A DNA stretch of 64,000 bases from positions 310,001 to 374,000 of the forward strand of contig JACJYQ010000001.1 of assembly GCA_020636025.1 (NCBI GenBank). Direction: 5' to 3'. Both the position numbers and the translations under genes were made by a program. Under the pieces are notes generated by a model, which was not told the DNA's origin, did no database searches, and saw only the letters and a list, made by a program, of their open reading frames with translations. The first letter of the stretch is position 1, and each line of letters starts with the position of its first letter. The stretch comes from Lewinellaceae bacterium. Its GTDB lineage: Bacteria; Bacteroidota; Bacteroidia; Chitinophagales; Saprospiraceae. This document shows positions 33,420 to 42,409 of this stretch, in pieces.

Positions 33420-35315
33420 CTACAAATATGGAATTTTCACTGCAAATGTGCCGCGTTCGGTTTCACCAGCCCATACAGGCTTATCGGAAAGCAGTGCATA
33501 CCGACTGACAATATTTTGAAGGCCAAGACCCGTAGAAACAATTGGTCCGGGCCGCGGCTGCAGGTTATTCTCGACTACCAAATTGTCTGAGTCAAACTCA
33601 CGCACTTGAACCAGCAGCGGCATTTTTTTTGACATTCGGTTGTGTTTTACTGCATTTTCAATTAGTAATTGCAATGTTAACGGAGCAATTTTTCTATTGT
33701 CAAGCAGGTTGTCTGTCAGATTGATTTGGAGTTCGATTTTGTCTTCAAAGCGGATTTTCAACAAAAAGAAATATGCCAGTATGAATTCAATTTCAGTACG
33801 CAGGCTCACCATTGACTGTTCCTTTTGTTCAAGAATATATCGATAAGACCGTGAAAGTTGTTCAATAAACTGTTCCGAGAGGTCAGGGTTTGTCCGGACG
33901 AGAGAGGAAAGAATGCTTAGGCTGTTGAATAAGAAATGCGGGTTAACCTGACTCCGCAACAAGGCAATTTCGTACAGCAGATGTTGCTTTTCCAGGTTAT
34001 CAGAATGTGCTTTCAATTTGTTTACGCGACGCTGGTAGTACAACATCCTTATCCAGAAGCCGAGGGCAATGATCAGAATCAACAGTCCTATGACCAAAAA
34101 CCATACGAGGAGTTTGTTTTTTTCTCTCATTGCATGCTGGTGCTCCATTTCAATATGGAAACGCTCTTTTTCCCTACCCAGGCTGTCAGTTGCCGACTTT
34201 CGCGCGAGTTCCATTTTTTTTAATGTTTGGAGCGTTTCCTGCTTTTGGAGGCTGTCTTTTACCTCATTATATTGCTGTAGATATGCTAATGCCCGCCTGT
34301 ATTGGCCAGATTGGTTGTAAGCTGTTGACAAGCACAAGCAGGATTCCATTTCTGTGATGCTGTAACTGCTTAGATCACGCGACATTAGTAATGCATCGCG
34401 ACATACTTCAATGGCAGCGGAATATTGTTTTTGTTCCAATCTCAAATTCCCAATGGCATTGAGTGCATCGGCAAGACCCTCCAAGTCCCTTATGTTTTGA
34501 AAGATGGCAGTTGCTTGTTTTAAATCTGCAAAAGCATCCGCATAGCGACCTAAGGTTGTATAAACCACTCCGCGATTATACAGTGAGGTGGCCGCACCAT
34601 GATCATCATTCATACTTTGCTGAAAGCCAAGTGTTTTTTCCAGTAAGTACAAGGCTTTGTCGTTGTCCTGCTCGTCGAGATAAATGGACGAAAGGTTGCC
34701 ATAAACTAGTGTGAGACCTTGTTTGTCGCCTAACAGTTCATACAATTCCCTGGCTTTCAGCAAGTACTCCAGAGATTTCGAATTGTTCTCAGACTCTTCG
34801 TAATAAATGGTGGCTATGCTTACATATGCATCGGCTGTTTTTTTCTTGTCACCGGTTTCCTCGGCGAGGGTTAAAGAGTTCAAGATGCATTCAATGGCTT
34901 TCGGGAAATTGCTCTGGAGCCGATAAATATCGCCCATGTTGCCGTATACCGCAGACATAGTGTTTCGGTCACCTGTTTTCTTCAACAGGATGAGACTTTG
35001 TTTATACTTTTCCAGCGCTGAAGCATAATTGCTTTGCATTCGATAAGACAAACCAATGATATTAAGCGCTTTGGCTTCCCAAGCCGGCAGATTATTTTCT
35101 ATGGCGAATTTTTGTTGGATTTCTGCCAACAGACGGGCTGAGTCAGGCTGATTAGGGACGTATTTATAGGCCAATTGTTGAATGGCCCTCAGCCGTTGTG
35201 TGTCTTGCAAAGCTGAGTTCTGCCAAACTTTCCAAAGTGGATCTGCTTGGTTTTGTGCAAAAATTTCTAAGCAGGCCAAAACCAGAAACAACAAAAATGT
35301 ACCCGATTTAAGCAT
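33420..35315 (-). CDS. LytS-type sensor histidine kinase with TPR sensor domain
   Basis: 631 residues: signal peptide (LEIFAQ), six or more TPR-like repeats at about 75-370, a coiled-coil stretch, one membrane helix at about 400-425 (LLVWFLVIGLLILIIALGFW) and a His_kinase domain. The phospho-acceptor His460 lies in NPHFLFNSL, and the ATPase part has ENAVKHN and STGLGLQNI. In this family the TPR part faces the periplasm and the kinase is in the cytoplasm. The likely partner is the LytTR regulator at 37673-38428, separated by two genes on the same strand. The signal is unknown. Confidence 0.94.
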   Translation of the reverse strand: MLKSGTFLLFLVLACLEIFAQNQADPLWKVWQNSALQDTQRLRAIQQLAYKYVPNQPDSARLLAEIQQKFAIENNLPAWEAKALNIIGLSYRMQSNYASALEKYKQSLILLKKTGDRNTMSAVYGNMGDIYRLQSNFPKAIECILNSLTLAEETGDKKKTADAYVSIATIYYEESENNSKSLEYLLKARELYELLGDKQGLTLVYGNLSSIYLDEQDNDKALYLLEKTLGFQQSMNDDHGAATSLYNRGVVYTTLGRYADAFADLKQATAIFQNIRDLEGLADALNAIGNLRLEQKQYSAAIEVCRDALLMSRDLSSYSITEMESCLCLSTAYNQSGQYRRALAYLQQYNEVKDSLQKQETLQTLKKMELARKSATDSLGREKERFHIEMEHQHAMREKNKLLVWFLVIGLLILIIALGFWIRMLYYQRRVNKLKAHSDNLEKQHLLYEIALLRSQVNPHFLFNSLSILSSLVRTNPDLSEQFIEQLSRSYRYILEQKEQSMVSLRTEIEFILAYFFLLKIRFEDKIELQINLTDNLLDNRKIAPLTLQLLIENAVKHNRMSKKMPLLVQVREFDSDNLVVENNLQPRPGPIVSTGLGLQNIVSRYALLSDKPVWAGETERGTFAVKIPYL

Positions 35316-35316
35316 T

Positions 35317-35892
35317 TTATTCGCCCTTTCGTTTTTTCCAGTTTAGTCTGAACACCAGGCTTCCTTTTTCTCCGCAGTTCAAAGTCAGCGATTCCCCGAT
35401 GATTTTATAGGACGCACAAATACCGAGGTAATCCAGAAACTTTTGTTCCCATTGCATGCTGTTCTCACAATACTTTTTGGTAGTGAAAATTTCTGATATG
35501 GAAAGGCTTTTTCGCTTCGTCTTATAATTTGCGCCTAATTGATTGCATCCACCAATTCCACTCAGCTTTCCTTGTTCAAACTTTATAGAAATCGTGATGT
35601 CTTCCGGGACTTCTTCCTGAACAGCGGATTTATTGATTGTGGTAAGTTGCCAAACCATTCCTTCCAACTTTACAGCACCTTTTGGCGGACATTCTCCTTT
35701 AGAATATTCCATAATACTGGCGCATTCCGCCATACATGCATTGCTATAGGTTTTATTGTTGCAACCGCAAACCGGGTCATGTTCGAGCATACAACTGCAT
35801 TCCGGTCGTACGCGTTCCACGCACTTATTAGCAGGATTACAAGCCAGAATAAATATGACCAGTTGGGACAGGATAAGAAAATGGAGTTTCAT
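35317..35892 (-). CDS. Lipoprotein with Kazal-type inhibitor and META domains
   Basis: 191 residues. The lipobox ends at Cys18 (IFILAC). Residues about 24-68 carry a Kazal-type Cys pattern (C-x7-C, then C-x6-Y-x3-C, with DPVCGCNNKTYSNAC), the fold of serine-protease inhibitors. Residues about 75-185 resemble a META/DUF306 domain (GMVWQLTTI, KLSGIGGCNQLGANY, QWEQKFLDYL). Together they make an outer-membrane-anchored protein whose N-terminal part could inhibit proteases. It begins next to the histidine kinase, with one base between the genes, and lies upstream of it on the transcript. Inhibition is inferred from the fold only; the P1 residue cannot be assigned safely. Confidence 0.82.
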   Translation of the reverse strand: MKLHFLILSQLVIFILACNPANKCVERVRPECSCMLEHDPVCGCNNKTYSNACMAECASIMEYSKGECPPKGAVKLEGMVWQLTTINKSAVQEEVPEDITISIKFEQGKLSGIGGCNQLGANYKTKRKSLSISEIFTTKKYCENSMQWEQKFLDYLGICASYKIIGESLTLNCGEKGSLVFRLNWKKRKGE

Positions 35893-36209
35893 AATGAGGA
35901 CAGGAATTGAGTGAAAAAACGCAGAAATTTAATGGCAAAAATTCGTCTTGCCTTGAAAATGATTAGAATTCTTTCTGAATCAGAGAGCGTACGAGGTACG
36001 AAAGAAAAGTAGGTGGAGTTGTTCTTAAAATAATTTGCGCAAAGGCTCAAACCGAAGAAGCATTTTGACGCCAAAAAGTGCTGTGTAAAGTAGGGATAGT
36101 ACCAGTGTGAAAGTCATAATTTAATGGCCATGCCTGGGGATGGGATGGCCGGCAAGTGACTCGTTTGTCCCATGCCGGCGTCCATCAAATTAGTGAATAG
36201 GTAAACGGG
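35893..36209. other. Intergenic region with a hairpin
   Basis: 317 bases between minus-strand genes. It contains a possible 30-codon frame (36025-36117, minus) and a hairpin at 36144-36186, with arms GATGGCCGGCA and TGCCGG-CGT-CCATC (three-base bulge), just beyond the stop of the T9SS gene. There is no T-run, so termination is uncertain. Confidence 0.55.
36025..36117 (-). CDS. Possible small membrane peptide
   Basis: A 30-residue frame starts MTFTLVLSLLYTALFG and ends with a basic, amphipathic KMLLRFEPLRKLF tail, a plausible single-pass membrane peptide. Only its composition supports it; it could be chance. Confidence 0.2.
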   Translation of the reverse strand: MTFTLVLSLLYTALFGVKMLLRFEPLRKLF

Positions 36210-37568
36210 TTACAGCTTTATTACTTTGCCAGTATAAATTTCATGGCCTTTTCTGGCACTTATCCAATATAAACCGCCGGGCAAGTCGCTGATATTAAGG
36301 ATCTGGCCGGGATGGTATTCCAGATTGCGCAGCAGATTACCCTGAACATCAAAAAGTTGTACCTGGGCATTGCCATTGAGTTCGAGAAGGATATGATCGA
36401 TGCCTGGGTTCGGGCTTACAGATAAGGCCATCGCTGAAACAGGTACATGAACCTGTGATAATCCGCTGTAGTAGAAAAATTTGCGGCTACTCAGAAGATA
36501 CCCGTAATCTTCATACCAGTCGTAAGTGGTTTCTAGGGCAAGCTTTTCATCCTCAAAATAGTCGTAAATAAATAGCGCACGTTCTTCCGGAAGACCCGGG
36601 TAATAATGACTGATATCCTTTTGCGAAACGCGCTGGGCCATGTCATAGCTGTAAATTATTTGCTGGTTTTGATACCAGTCGGCCTTTTCATGATCCCATT
36701 CGTACTCATTCACCTGCTCTTCTTTGCCAAACCAGGTATATGTATAAGTTGTTCTGCTGACGGGAGCCTCTTCCTCAAATTCATCCAAACCAAATACCCT
36801 GGTTTCTATAACCTGATGATTTAAAAACTTTGAACTCGAATGTCCAATATAGGATTCTTCGCCATCGATGATCACATATGAATCTATCTGGAAATTATCG
36901 CCATCCTGATCGTATGCATATACATCTCTGAACAGCAAGGGTTGTCCGAAATAATCGAAGGTTGAAATAGTTTCCAACAGGCGATCTTCCTGGTCGAATT
37001 TATTCAGATTGTAAAAGGAGATCGCCCAGGTTGTTAAATCAGGATTCCAAAAATAAACGAAAAAGGAATCGATCAGATCTGCCGAGCTGCCATGTCGGTA
37101 AACGATTAACCGGGAATCTGGCACAAATGCAGCACTGGAGGGATCATAAACTTCAGCATAATTCTCCAAAATTCGTTGCTGACCATCGCGGTAGGTTGCA
37201 ATGCGGTCGAGCGGGAACCAGGCCTGGTTTTCATGTTGAAAGTTAGTTTCAACCTCCGTTCCGGTTTGCGGGTAAGTATACAAACTGCGAAATATAGGCA
37301 GCGAGTCCTCCTCAATATAATAATTGTAAAAGGTAATGCTTGAGTCCAGCCGGAATTCAGCAGATCGGTTATTTGTGGTTGAGATGGCTGACTGGGCAAC
37401 CATGGTGGGCATATCATAGCCTAGCTGGTTCAGTGATTTTACAATGGTGTGGCTCAGGTAGGGCGCATAAGGCCTTAGACTGGGGGGGAGCGATTTTTGT
37501 GCAAAAACCGGAATTAAGCCTAAGGAAAGGAGTAAAACTAATAGAACGGTTTTCATAACTTTTGTCAT
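36210..37568 (-). CDS. Secreted T9SS type-A cargo protein of unknown function
   Basis: 452 residues from the ATG at 37568 (a second candidate ATG is at 37556); the frame is open to 37688, but that part overlaps the next gene. Signal peptide ends VFAQ. The middle is made of repeated beta-hairpin lines with aromatic residues (YTYTWFGKEEQVNEYEWDHEKADW, YDYFEDEKLALETTYDWYEDYGYL), resembling YD-repeat-like structures. The end, from about residue 375, contains SPNPGIDHILLELNG and GGLYWISA, a T9SS type-A C-terminal sorting domain. The protein is probably delivered to the cell surface. Target or ligand unknown. It lies between the kinase/Kazal genes and the LytTR gene. Confidence 0.85.
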   Translation of the reverse strand: MTKVMKTVLLVLLLSLGLIPVFAQKSLPPSLRPYAPYLSHTIVKSLNQLGYDMPTMVAQSAISTTNNRSAEFRLDSSITFYNYYIEEDSLPIFRSLYTYPQTGTEVETNFQHENQAWFPLDRIATYRDGQQRILENYAEVYDPSSAAFVPDSRLIVYRHGSSADLIDSFFVYFWNPDLTTWAISFYNLNKFDQEDRLLETISTFDYFGQPLLFRDVYAYDQDGDNFQIDSYVIIDGEESYIGHSSSKFLNHQVIETRVFGLDEFEEEAPVSRTTYTYTWFGKEEQVNEYEWDHEKADWYQNQQIIYSYDMAQRVSQKDISHYYPGLPEERALFIYDYFEDEKLALETTYDWYEDYGYLLSSRKFFYYSGLSQVHVPVSAMALSVSPNPGIDHILLELNGNAQVQLFDVQGNLLRNLEYHPGQILNISDLPGGLYWISARKGHEIYTGKVIKL

Positions 37569-37672
37569 CTTAATTGTTTTTGTTTGTTGATGGGACAAAA
37601 GTATGAGGGGGACTTTATGTGTATAGAGCAGAAAGATATGAATGCCCAAATCTGAAGGATGAATTGCCAAAA

Positions 37673-38428
37673 TCAGCGACCGAGCCAATTCTTGAAATCC
37701 GACATCCTGTCGCCGCTGACAAATACGTCCTGGCGCGGTTTGGGAACCAGCTCGAGTTTTAGTTTACCTTTAAAATGAGTGTGAACAGTCCTGATCGCCT
37801 GAAAACCAACCAGGTACTGGCGACTGCAACGAAAAAAATGTGTCGGGTTGAGCTGGGTACTCAATTTGTCCAGACTAAAATCAATAGGAAGATTTTGTCC
37901 TTCACGGGTCACCAGAAAGGTTATTTTTTCATCTGAATAGAAGTAGGCGACATCATCAGTTTCGATACTTCTGATTTTTGTGCCCACACTAATCATAAAC
38001 CGGGTTTTGTATTCCGGTTCTCTTTGGTTTATCAGTTGTAGTAGGTTTTCAAAAGAAGTTTGGGGAAACTGCGATTTTAGCGTTTTGTATTTCTGGAGCG
38101 CCGCAACCAATTCAATATAATTAACTGGTTTAAGCAAATAGTCGATGCTGTTGACCTTGAATGCCTTTACCATATATTCATCATAGGCAGTAGTGAAAAT
38201 AACCGGGGCTGTCAGAGAAACCAGTTCAAAAATTCTGAAGCAAAGATCATCCTCCAGGTGAATATCCATAAAAACCAGATCCGGCATGTCATTCCGGCGG
38301 AGCCAGTCAACTGTTTCGACAACCGATGGTAATTTAGCTAAGACACGTATGTTGGAGTCGAATTTGGCAAGCATGTCTTCCAGACGCTCTGCTGTGAGAT
38401 TTTCGTCCTCAATGATTATCGTTCGCAT
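37673..38428 (-). CDS. LytTR-family response regulator
   Basis: 251 residues from the ATG at 38428 (MRTIIIEDE); an extra upstream ATG adds eight atypical residues. Receiver domain 1-120 with acidic pocket EDE, phospho-acceptor Asp55 in VFMDIHLED and Lys in LLKPVNY. LytTR DNA-binding domain at about 150-250 with DDVAYFYSDEKITFLVTREG and FFRCSRQYLVGF. Its probable kinase is the TPR/LytS protein at 33420-35315. LytTR proteins bind direct repeats upstream of promoters; the targets are unknown, but the genes around it are candidates. Confidence 0.94.
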   Translation of the reverse strand: MRTIIIEDENLTAERLEDMLAKFDSNIRVLAKLPSVVETVDWLRRNDMPDLVFMDIHLEDDLCFRIFELVSLTAPVIFTTAYDEYMVKAFKVNSIDYLLKPVNYIELVAALQKYKTLKSQFPQTSFENLLQLINQREPEYKTRFMISVGTKIRSIETDDVAYFYSDEKITFLVTREGQNLPIDFSLDKLSTQLNPTHFFRCSRQYLVGFQAIRTVHTHFKGKLKLELVPKPRQDVFVSGDRMSDFKNWLGR

Positions 38429-38589
38429 AATGCAGGAATTTTCATCTGACAAAAGTGCAATTTTGCGAACTCTTATTGTTACCCAATTTGTGTTTTTTGA
38501 TCATGACTGGTTCGGGTATTCAATTTTAATGCTGCGTTTATCACAACCACTTGGGTACCTGTTTCAAACCACCACCTAATATAAAAAAA

Positions 38590-38624
38590 TCAGGTCAAAG
38601 ACCATCAAATAATCCTTGACCTGA
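38590..38624 (-). terminator. Intrinsic terminator after the caspase-like gene
   Basis: Arms TCAGGTCAA and TTGACCTGA (nine base pairs, 17-base loop) precede a run that reads as T-rich on the minus strand. It stands 20 bases after the stop of the caspase-fold gene. Confidence 0.8.
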
Positions 38625-38643
38625 AATACTTTGATAAATTATC

Positions 38644-39597
38644 TCAATGAGGCATAGAAACCGGCAAACTTCCATCAAAATCTCCTGAAAGTACCGGAGA
38701 CTGGATACCGCCTGTATGCCCTATCACAGTTTTATACACGTAGTTATACAATTCCCTGATGTTGACAATGCCATCAGCATTTTCATCGGCTTCTCCTGCC
38801 ATACCGCGCATCAGGAAGTAGGTGAACACACCGTGTTGCAGTCTTCTGTCTTCCAGGGAAACTTCTCCCGGGCTGGAGGACATGAATAGGGCTGTGCCGT
38901 TGCTTGCTCGGGCAAATGCCTCGTAAAAGCTGTTAGAGGCCGGCATCCTTCCGGTGTTGCTCTTGGCGGCAAATACCTGACTATTATTGATCGCTCCGCT
39001 GAAGCAGGCATCGGCGAAGCATACTTTTTGGCGGGCCGGACTATCATCGAGTAAATTGATGATCTCCTGATGCCAGATCTGGTTTTGAAATCCGTTGTAA
39101 TCAATAGGCAGGAAACAGCCCTCGTCTCCGTGTCCGCTGAAGTAGAAAATGAACACATCATCTTCGTCAGCTCTGGAGGATAGCGTTTCCAGCGCCTGCA
39201 GGATGTTGGCTCTGGTAGCCTTGCTGTTGATCAGGAGTCGAATGTGATCCTCCGGGATGCTACCACCTGATCTGCTGATGAGGTGATTGTAGAAAAACTG
39301 GGCATCGTCGTCGGTGTAATCCAATTGCGGCATATCGGAATAGTTTCCGACACCCACAACGACGGCATACATGTTGATTATGCCATCGCCCTGATGAGGA
39401 AGTGCCTGGTTACGGTTTGATTGGGGAGCTTCATAGCTCAACAGAAGTTGCTTCTGCGATTTTTTTACGCCTTGCTGTTTTTTCCCGAAAGCCGCGCTGG
39501 ATTTATCCTTCACTTTTCTCGGGTCGCGGTCCTGGCCGATCAGATGTAAGGTATTGGCGAGGAGCAAAAAGGCGAGCACGAATGGTCGCTTTTTCAT
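38644..39597 (-). CDS. Secreted caspase-family (C14) protease
   Basis: 317 residues. Signal peptide ends near HLIGQ; a basic linker of about 50 residues; then a caspase/metacaspase fold from about 75 on. The catalytic dyad is visible: His156 in FYFSGHGDEG and Cys198 in FADACFSGA. The usual line YAVVVGVGNYSDMPQL opens the domain. A calcium-type loop DENADGIVNIRE (Asp271, Asn273, Asp275, Asn279, Glu282) follows in the p10-like part. Such bacterial enzymes usually cleave after Arg/Lys or Asp. Export is inferred from the signal. No T9SS signal is seen. It is the most upstream gene of the minus-strand run, before the LytTR gene. Confidence 0.9.
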   Translation of the reverse strand: MKKRPFVLAFLLLANTLHLIGQDRDPRKVKDKSSAAFGKKQQGVKKSQKQLLLSYEAPQSNRNQALPHQGDGIINMYAVVVGVGNYSDMPQLDYTDDDAQFFYNHLISRSGGSIPEDHIRLLINSKATRANILQALETLSSRADEDDVFIFYFSGHGDEGCFLPIDYNGFQNQIWHQEIINLLDDSPARQKVCFADACFSGAINNSQVFAAKSNTGRMPASNSFYEAFARASNGTALFMSSSPGEVSLEDRRLQHGVFTYFLMRGMAGEADENADGIVNIRELYNYVYKTVIGHTGGIQSPVLSGDFDGSLPVSMPH

Positions 39598-39791
39598 AGT
39601 GGGGGGAGGATTTAAAGAGTTAACGGTTTATTGTTTCGGATTATATGGGCTTTTAAACGGCCCCAAGCGTATTCATGATATGTCGTTCAGCAGTTTTGTG
39701 TGTTTTTTAATAAATGATTGAAATTTATCCTGTTAATCCTAAAGGTGCAGTTAAGATGTTTTGTGTGTGCTACGAAAGTCCAAATAAAATG

Positions 39792-40148
39792 TTATTTTTT
39801 CGTTATATGATACCCTTTTTCTCCAAATGGCTGCTTTTCTTCGATAAACAACTGCTCCAGCTTCTTTAATTCCCTTCGTGGATCTGAAAATTGCTGATCA
39901 TCCTGCTCCAACTCCGAGAGTATTTCATAGGCAAATGCTTGTTCACCAAATTCTTTCCATTCCTGCTGCAGTTGCTGGTTAGGGTGCATCCCCAGTTCAA
40001 GTTGAGTTCGGTGTCTGTTCCAGATCGAATTCAGGTTCAAAGCACTCTCAATAAAAATTTTTCCATTTTGGATATTTCTGATCTGAAAAACACCCATGGG
40101 GAACTTCATCTGCTTGTATTGCTCTCTTAATTCCTTTTTGCTTGCCAT
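39792..40148 (-). CDS. GIY-YIG nuclease-domain protein
   Basis: 118 residues, a single domain. The GIY-YIG core appears as GVFQIRN...KIFIESALNLN near residues 19-40, with the catalytic-type Arg in SIWNRHRTQL, the line LQQEWKEFGEQAFAYEIL and the late Glu in EQLFIEEKQP. Stand-alone proteins of this class occur in Bacteroidota with unknown DNA substrate. The GIY and YIG triplets are degenerate (GVF and IFI), so activity is uncertain. Confidence 0.85.
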   Translation of the reverse strand: MASKKELREQYKQMKFPMGVFQIRNIQNGKIFIESALNLNSIWNRHRTQLELGMHPNQQLQQEWKEFGEQAFAYEILSELEQDDQQFSDPRRELKKLEQLFIEEKQPFGEKGYHITKK

Positions 40149-40501
40149 ATTACTGTTGAGTTTAATTTAAAACAAAACGATTATGGGCAACACATGGTTC
40201 CGGAATAAACGCTATTACCTGCCTAAAAGGTTGTTGAAACTCAATACTTATTCAAAATTCCTGATATGTACTTAGTGGAATTCCCTGATGAAAAGGTGAC
40301 ACAATTTGCCATTTAATTCCTGTTTACAATCCTTTGTCGGCTTGATTCCCTTTTCCAAAAAGGGTCTGTTACCTTTGCCAGCCAAATTTCAGGTGTTTTT
40401 GAAAATGGCTTTCTTATTCACCAATAAATCAGCTCTTTTAAACATCCAAACCATTCGAATCACCTTAATCAAGGTAAACAACTGCAAATTAGATCAGAAT
40501 T
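40149..40501. other. Intergenic region before the DUF885 gene
   Basis: 353 bases between divergent genes. It has a small hairpin CCCTTTT-CCA-AAAAGGG at 40348-40364 and the -7 box listed at 40370. An 83-codon plus-strand frame running through it into the next gene lacks family features and is not called. Confidence 0.5.
40370..40377 (+). promoter_or_regulatory. Candidate -7 promoter box (TACCTTTG)
   Basis: TACCTTTG matches TAnnTTTG. It lies 125 bases upstream of the DUF885 start. A TTG at 40342 is 25 bases away, a little far for a -33 element. Confidence 0.35.
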
Positions 40502-42277
40502 ATGCGCCAATTTATCATACTCAACATTTTAGTAGTGTTCCTGAATTGGAATTGTAGCGAAAACCAACCAAAAAACACCTCGGAGAAGGTTCCTTTTAAA
40601 GATTTTACAGATACTTATTACAAAGAGTGGCTGGGCTTTTATCCGCTTCAGGCTACGCAACAGGGCGTAAGCGGTTATGATGACAAACTGCCGCTTGATG
40701 TCACAGATGGTTTCAGGAATGATCTTGCAGCATTTTACACGCGCACCCGTGAATCCTTGAAGCAATACGATCCAGCTTCCATGGATGAAAATGATAAGAT
40801 CACCTACGAAATACTGGCCTGGGAATGTGATGTCAATCTAAAGGCGCTGGATTTCCCTGAAAATTATATGTCCATCAATCAATTTTGGAGTCTTCCTCTG
40901 ACTATGGGGCAATTTGGTTCTGGAAGCGGGCCACAACCCTTCAAAACTGTCCAGGACTACGACAATTGGCTGAAGCGGTTACAAATTTTTCCGGTCTGGT
41001 GCGATTCTGCCCTGGTGTATACGCGGCAGGGTCTGGAAAAGGGGTATGTCCTTCCCAGGTCTCTGATAGTTAAAGTGATCCCACAATTCAAAGACCTGGT
41101 AACCGATGATGCGGCGCAAAGTCTATATTACGGCCCAATCCTTGCAATGCCCGACAACTTTCCTGAAGCCGATAAAACAAGGCTTACTAATGCCTACAAG
41201 CAAGTAATTTCTGAAAAACTGGTTCCGGCTTTCCGCACATTGGCCGATTTCTTTGAAAATGAGTATCTCCCAAAAGGACGCTCAACGTATGGCTACTCAG
41301 ATTTGCCGGGAGGCAGGGAGCGCTATAACAACCTGATCCAATACTGGACCACCACCAACATGAGCGCCGATGAAATTTTTGAATTGGGTAAAAGCGAAGT
41401 GGCCCGAATCAGGTCAGAAATGGAAGCCGTTAAAGATCAGGTTGGGTACAAAGGGGATTTGAGGTCATTTTTCGATTTTGTTAGAACAGATAAGCAATTC
41501 ATGCCGTACAAAACGGCTGAAGAAGTGCTTGGCTGGTATGCAGGGCTGGAAAACACCATGAAACCTCAATTGAACAAGATGTTCGATCTGGTACCAAAAT
41601 CAAAATTTGAAGTGAGACAAACTGAAGCATTCAGGGAAGCCTCGGCCAGTGCCGAGTACAACCAAGGCACTCCAGATGGCAGTCGCCCGGGTATTTTTTA
41701 TGTTCCCTTGCCCAATCCCTCCAAACACAACGTCATTGGTGGAGAATCACTCTTCTTGCATGAAGCGATCCCCGGGCACCACTACCAGATATCCTTGCAA
41801 CAGGAAAACACGAACTTGCCAGAATTCAGGCGCTTTCTTTGGTATGGAGCGTATGGCGAGGGTTGGGCTCTATATGCCGAAAGTCTTGGCAAAGAGCTTG
41901 GATTGTACACCGATCCTTACCAATATTTTGGCATGTTGAGCAGCGAAATGCACCGGGCCATCCGCCTGGTAGTAGATGTGGGCATTCACACCAAAGGCTG
42001 GACGCGCGAGCAGGCCATCGAATATTCTAAAGAGAATGAAGCAGAACCAGAGGAGAGCATTGTTTCTGAAATTGAACGGTATATGGCCATTCCCGGACAG
42101 GCACTTTCTTACAAGATTGGTCAATTAAAAATCCTTGAATTGCGCAAAAAAAGCGAAGAAGCGCTCGGCGAAAAGTTTGATATTCGAGCCTTTCACAATC
42201 AGGTGCTCGATGCCGGGGTTTTGCCGATACGGGTGCTGGAGGAAAAAATTGATAGGTGGATTGAGTCGGTTAAGTGA
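40502..42277 (+). CDS. DUF885-family lipoprotein (probable metallopeptidase)
   Basis: 591 residues, typical length. A lipoprotein signal ends at Cys18 (FLNWNC). The conserved zinc motif HEAIPGHH occupies residues 420-427, followed by the family lines AYGEGWALYAESLGKELG and EAEPEESIVSEIERYMAIPGQALSYKIGQ. DUF885 proteins resemble M3/M32-type zinc peptidases and are predicted to act on peptides in the periplasm or at the outer membrane. No substrate can be given. It is alone between divergent and convergent neighbours. Confidence 0.93.
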   Translation: MRQFIILNILVVFLNWNCSENQPKNTSEKVPFKDFTDTYYKEWLGFYPLQATQQGVSGYDDKLPLDVTDGFRNDLAAFYTRTRESLKQYDPASMDENDKITYEILAWECDVNLKALDFPENYMSINQFWSLPLTMGQFGSGSGPQPFKTVQDYDNWLKRLQIFPVWCDSALVYTRQGLEKGYVLPRSLIVKVIPQFKDLVTDDAAQSLYYGPILAMPDNFPEADKTRLTNAYKQVISEKLVPAFRTLADFFENEYLPKGRSTYGYSDLPGGRERYNNLIQYWTTTNMSADEIFELGKSEVARIRSEMEAVKDQVGYKGDLRSFFDFVRTDKQFMPYKTAEEVLGWYAGLENTMKPQLNKMFDLVPKSKFEVRQTEAFREASASAEYNQGTPDGSRPGIFYVPLPNPSKHNVIGGESLFLHEAIPGHHYQISLQQENTNLPEFRRFLWYGAYGEGWALYAESLGKELGLYTDPYQYFGMLSSEMHRAIRLVVDVGIHTKGWTREQAIEYSKENEAEPEESIVSEIERYMAIPGQALSYKIGQLKILELRKKSEEALGEKFDIRAFHNQVLDAGVLPIRVLEEKIDRWIESVK

Positions 42278-42382
42278 TCACCAGCCACGGTATTTTGCCA
42301 CTTTTTTAGTGATTCTTCTAAGAAATCAGCATGCTGGCTGTGGACGGTTTGTAATACCAACAATATTGTGCTTATCAGCAAT

Positions 42383-42398
42383 CCCTGTTTCAACAGGG
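42383..42398 (+). terminator. Weak hairpin between convergent genes
   Basis: CCCTGTT-TC-AACAGGG forms a seven-base stem, followed by an AT-rich stretch. It lies between the DUF885 and uracil-DNA glycosylase genes. Termination is plausible but not strong. Confidence 0.35.
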
Positions 42399-42409
42399 TC
42401 GATATTTAT

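Noticed and set aside
35889..36074. 61-codon minus-strand frame before the Kazal lipoprotein
   Set aside because: Overlaps the start of that gene and has no signal peptide or family features.
40306..40557. 83-codon plus-strand frame before and into the DUF885 gene
   Set aside because: It has no domain features and overlaps the lipoprotein signal of the real gene in another frame.
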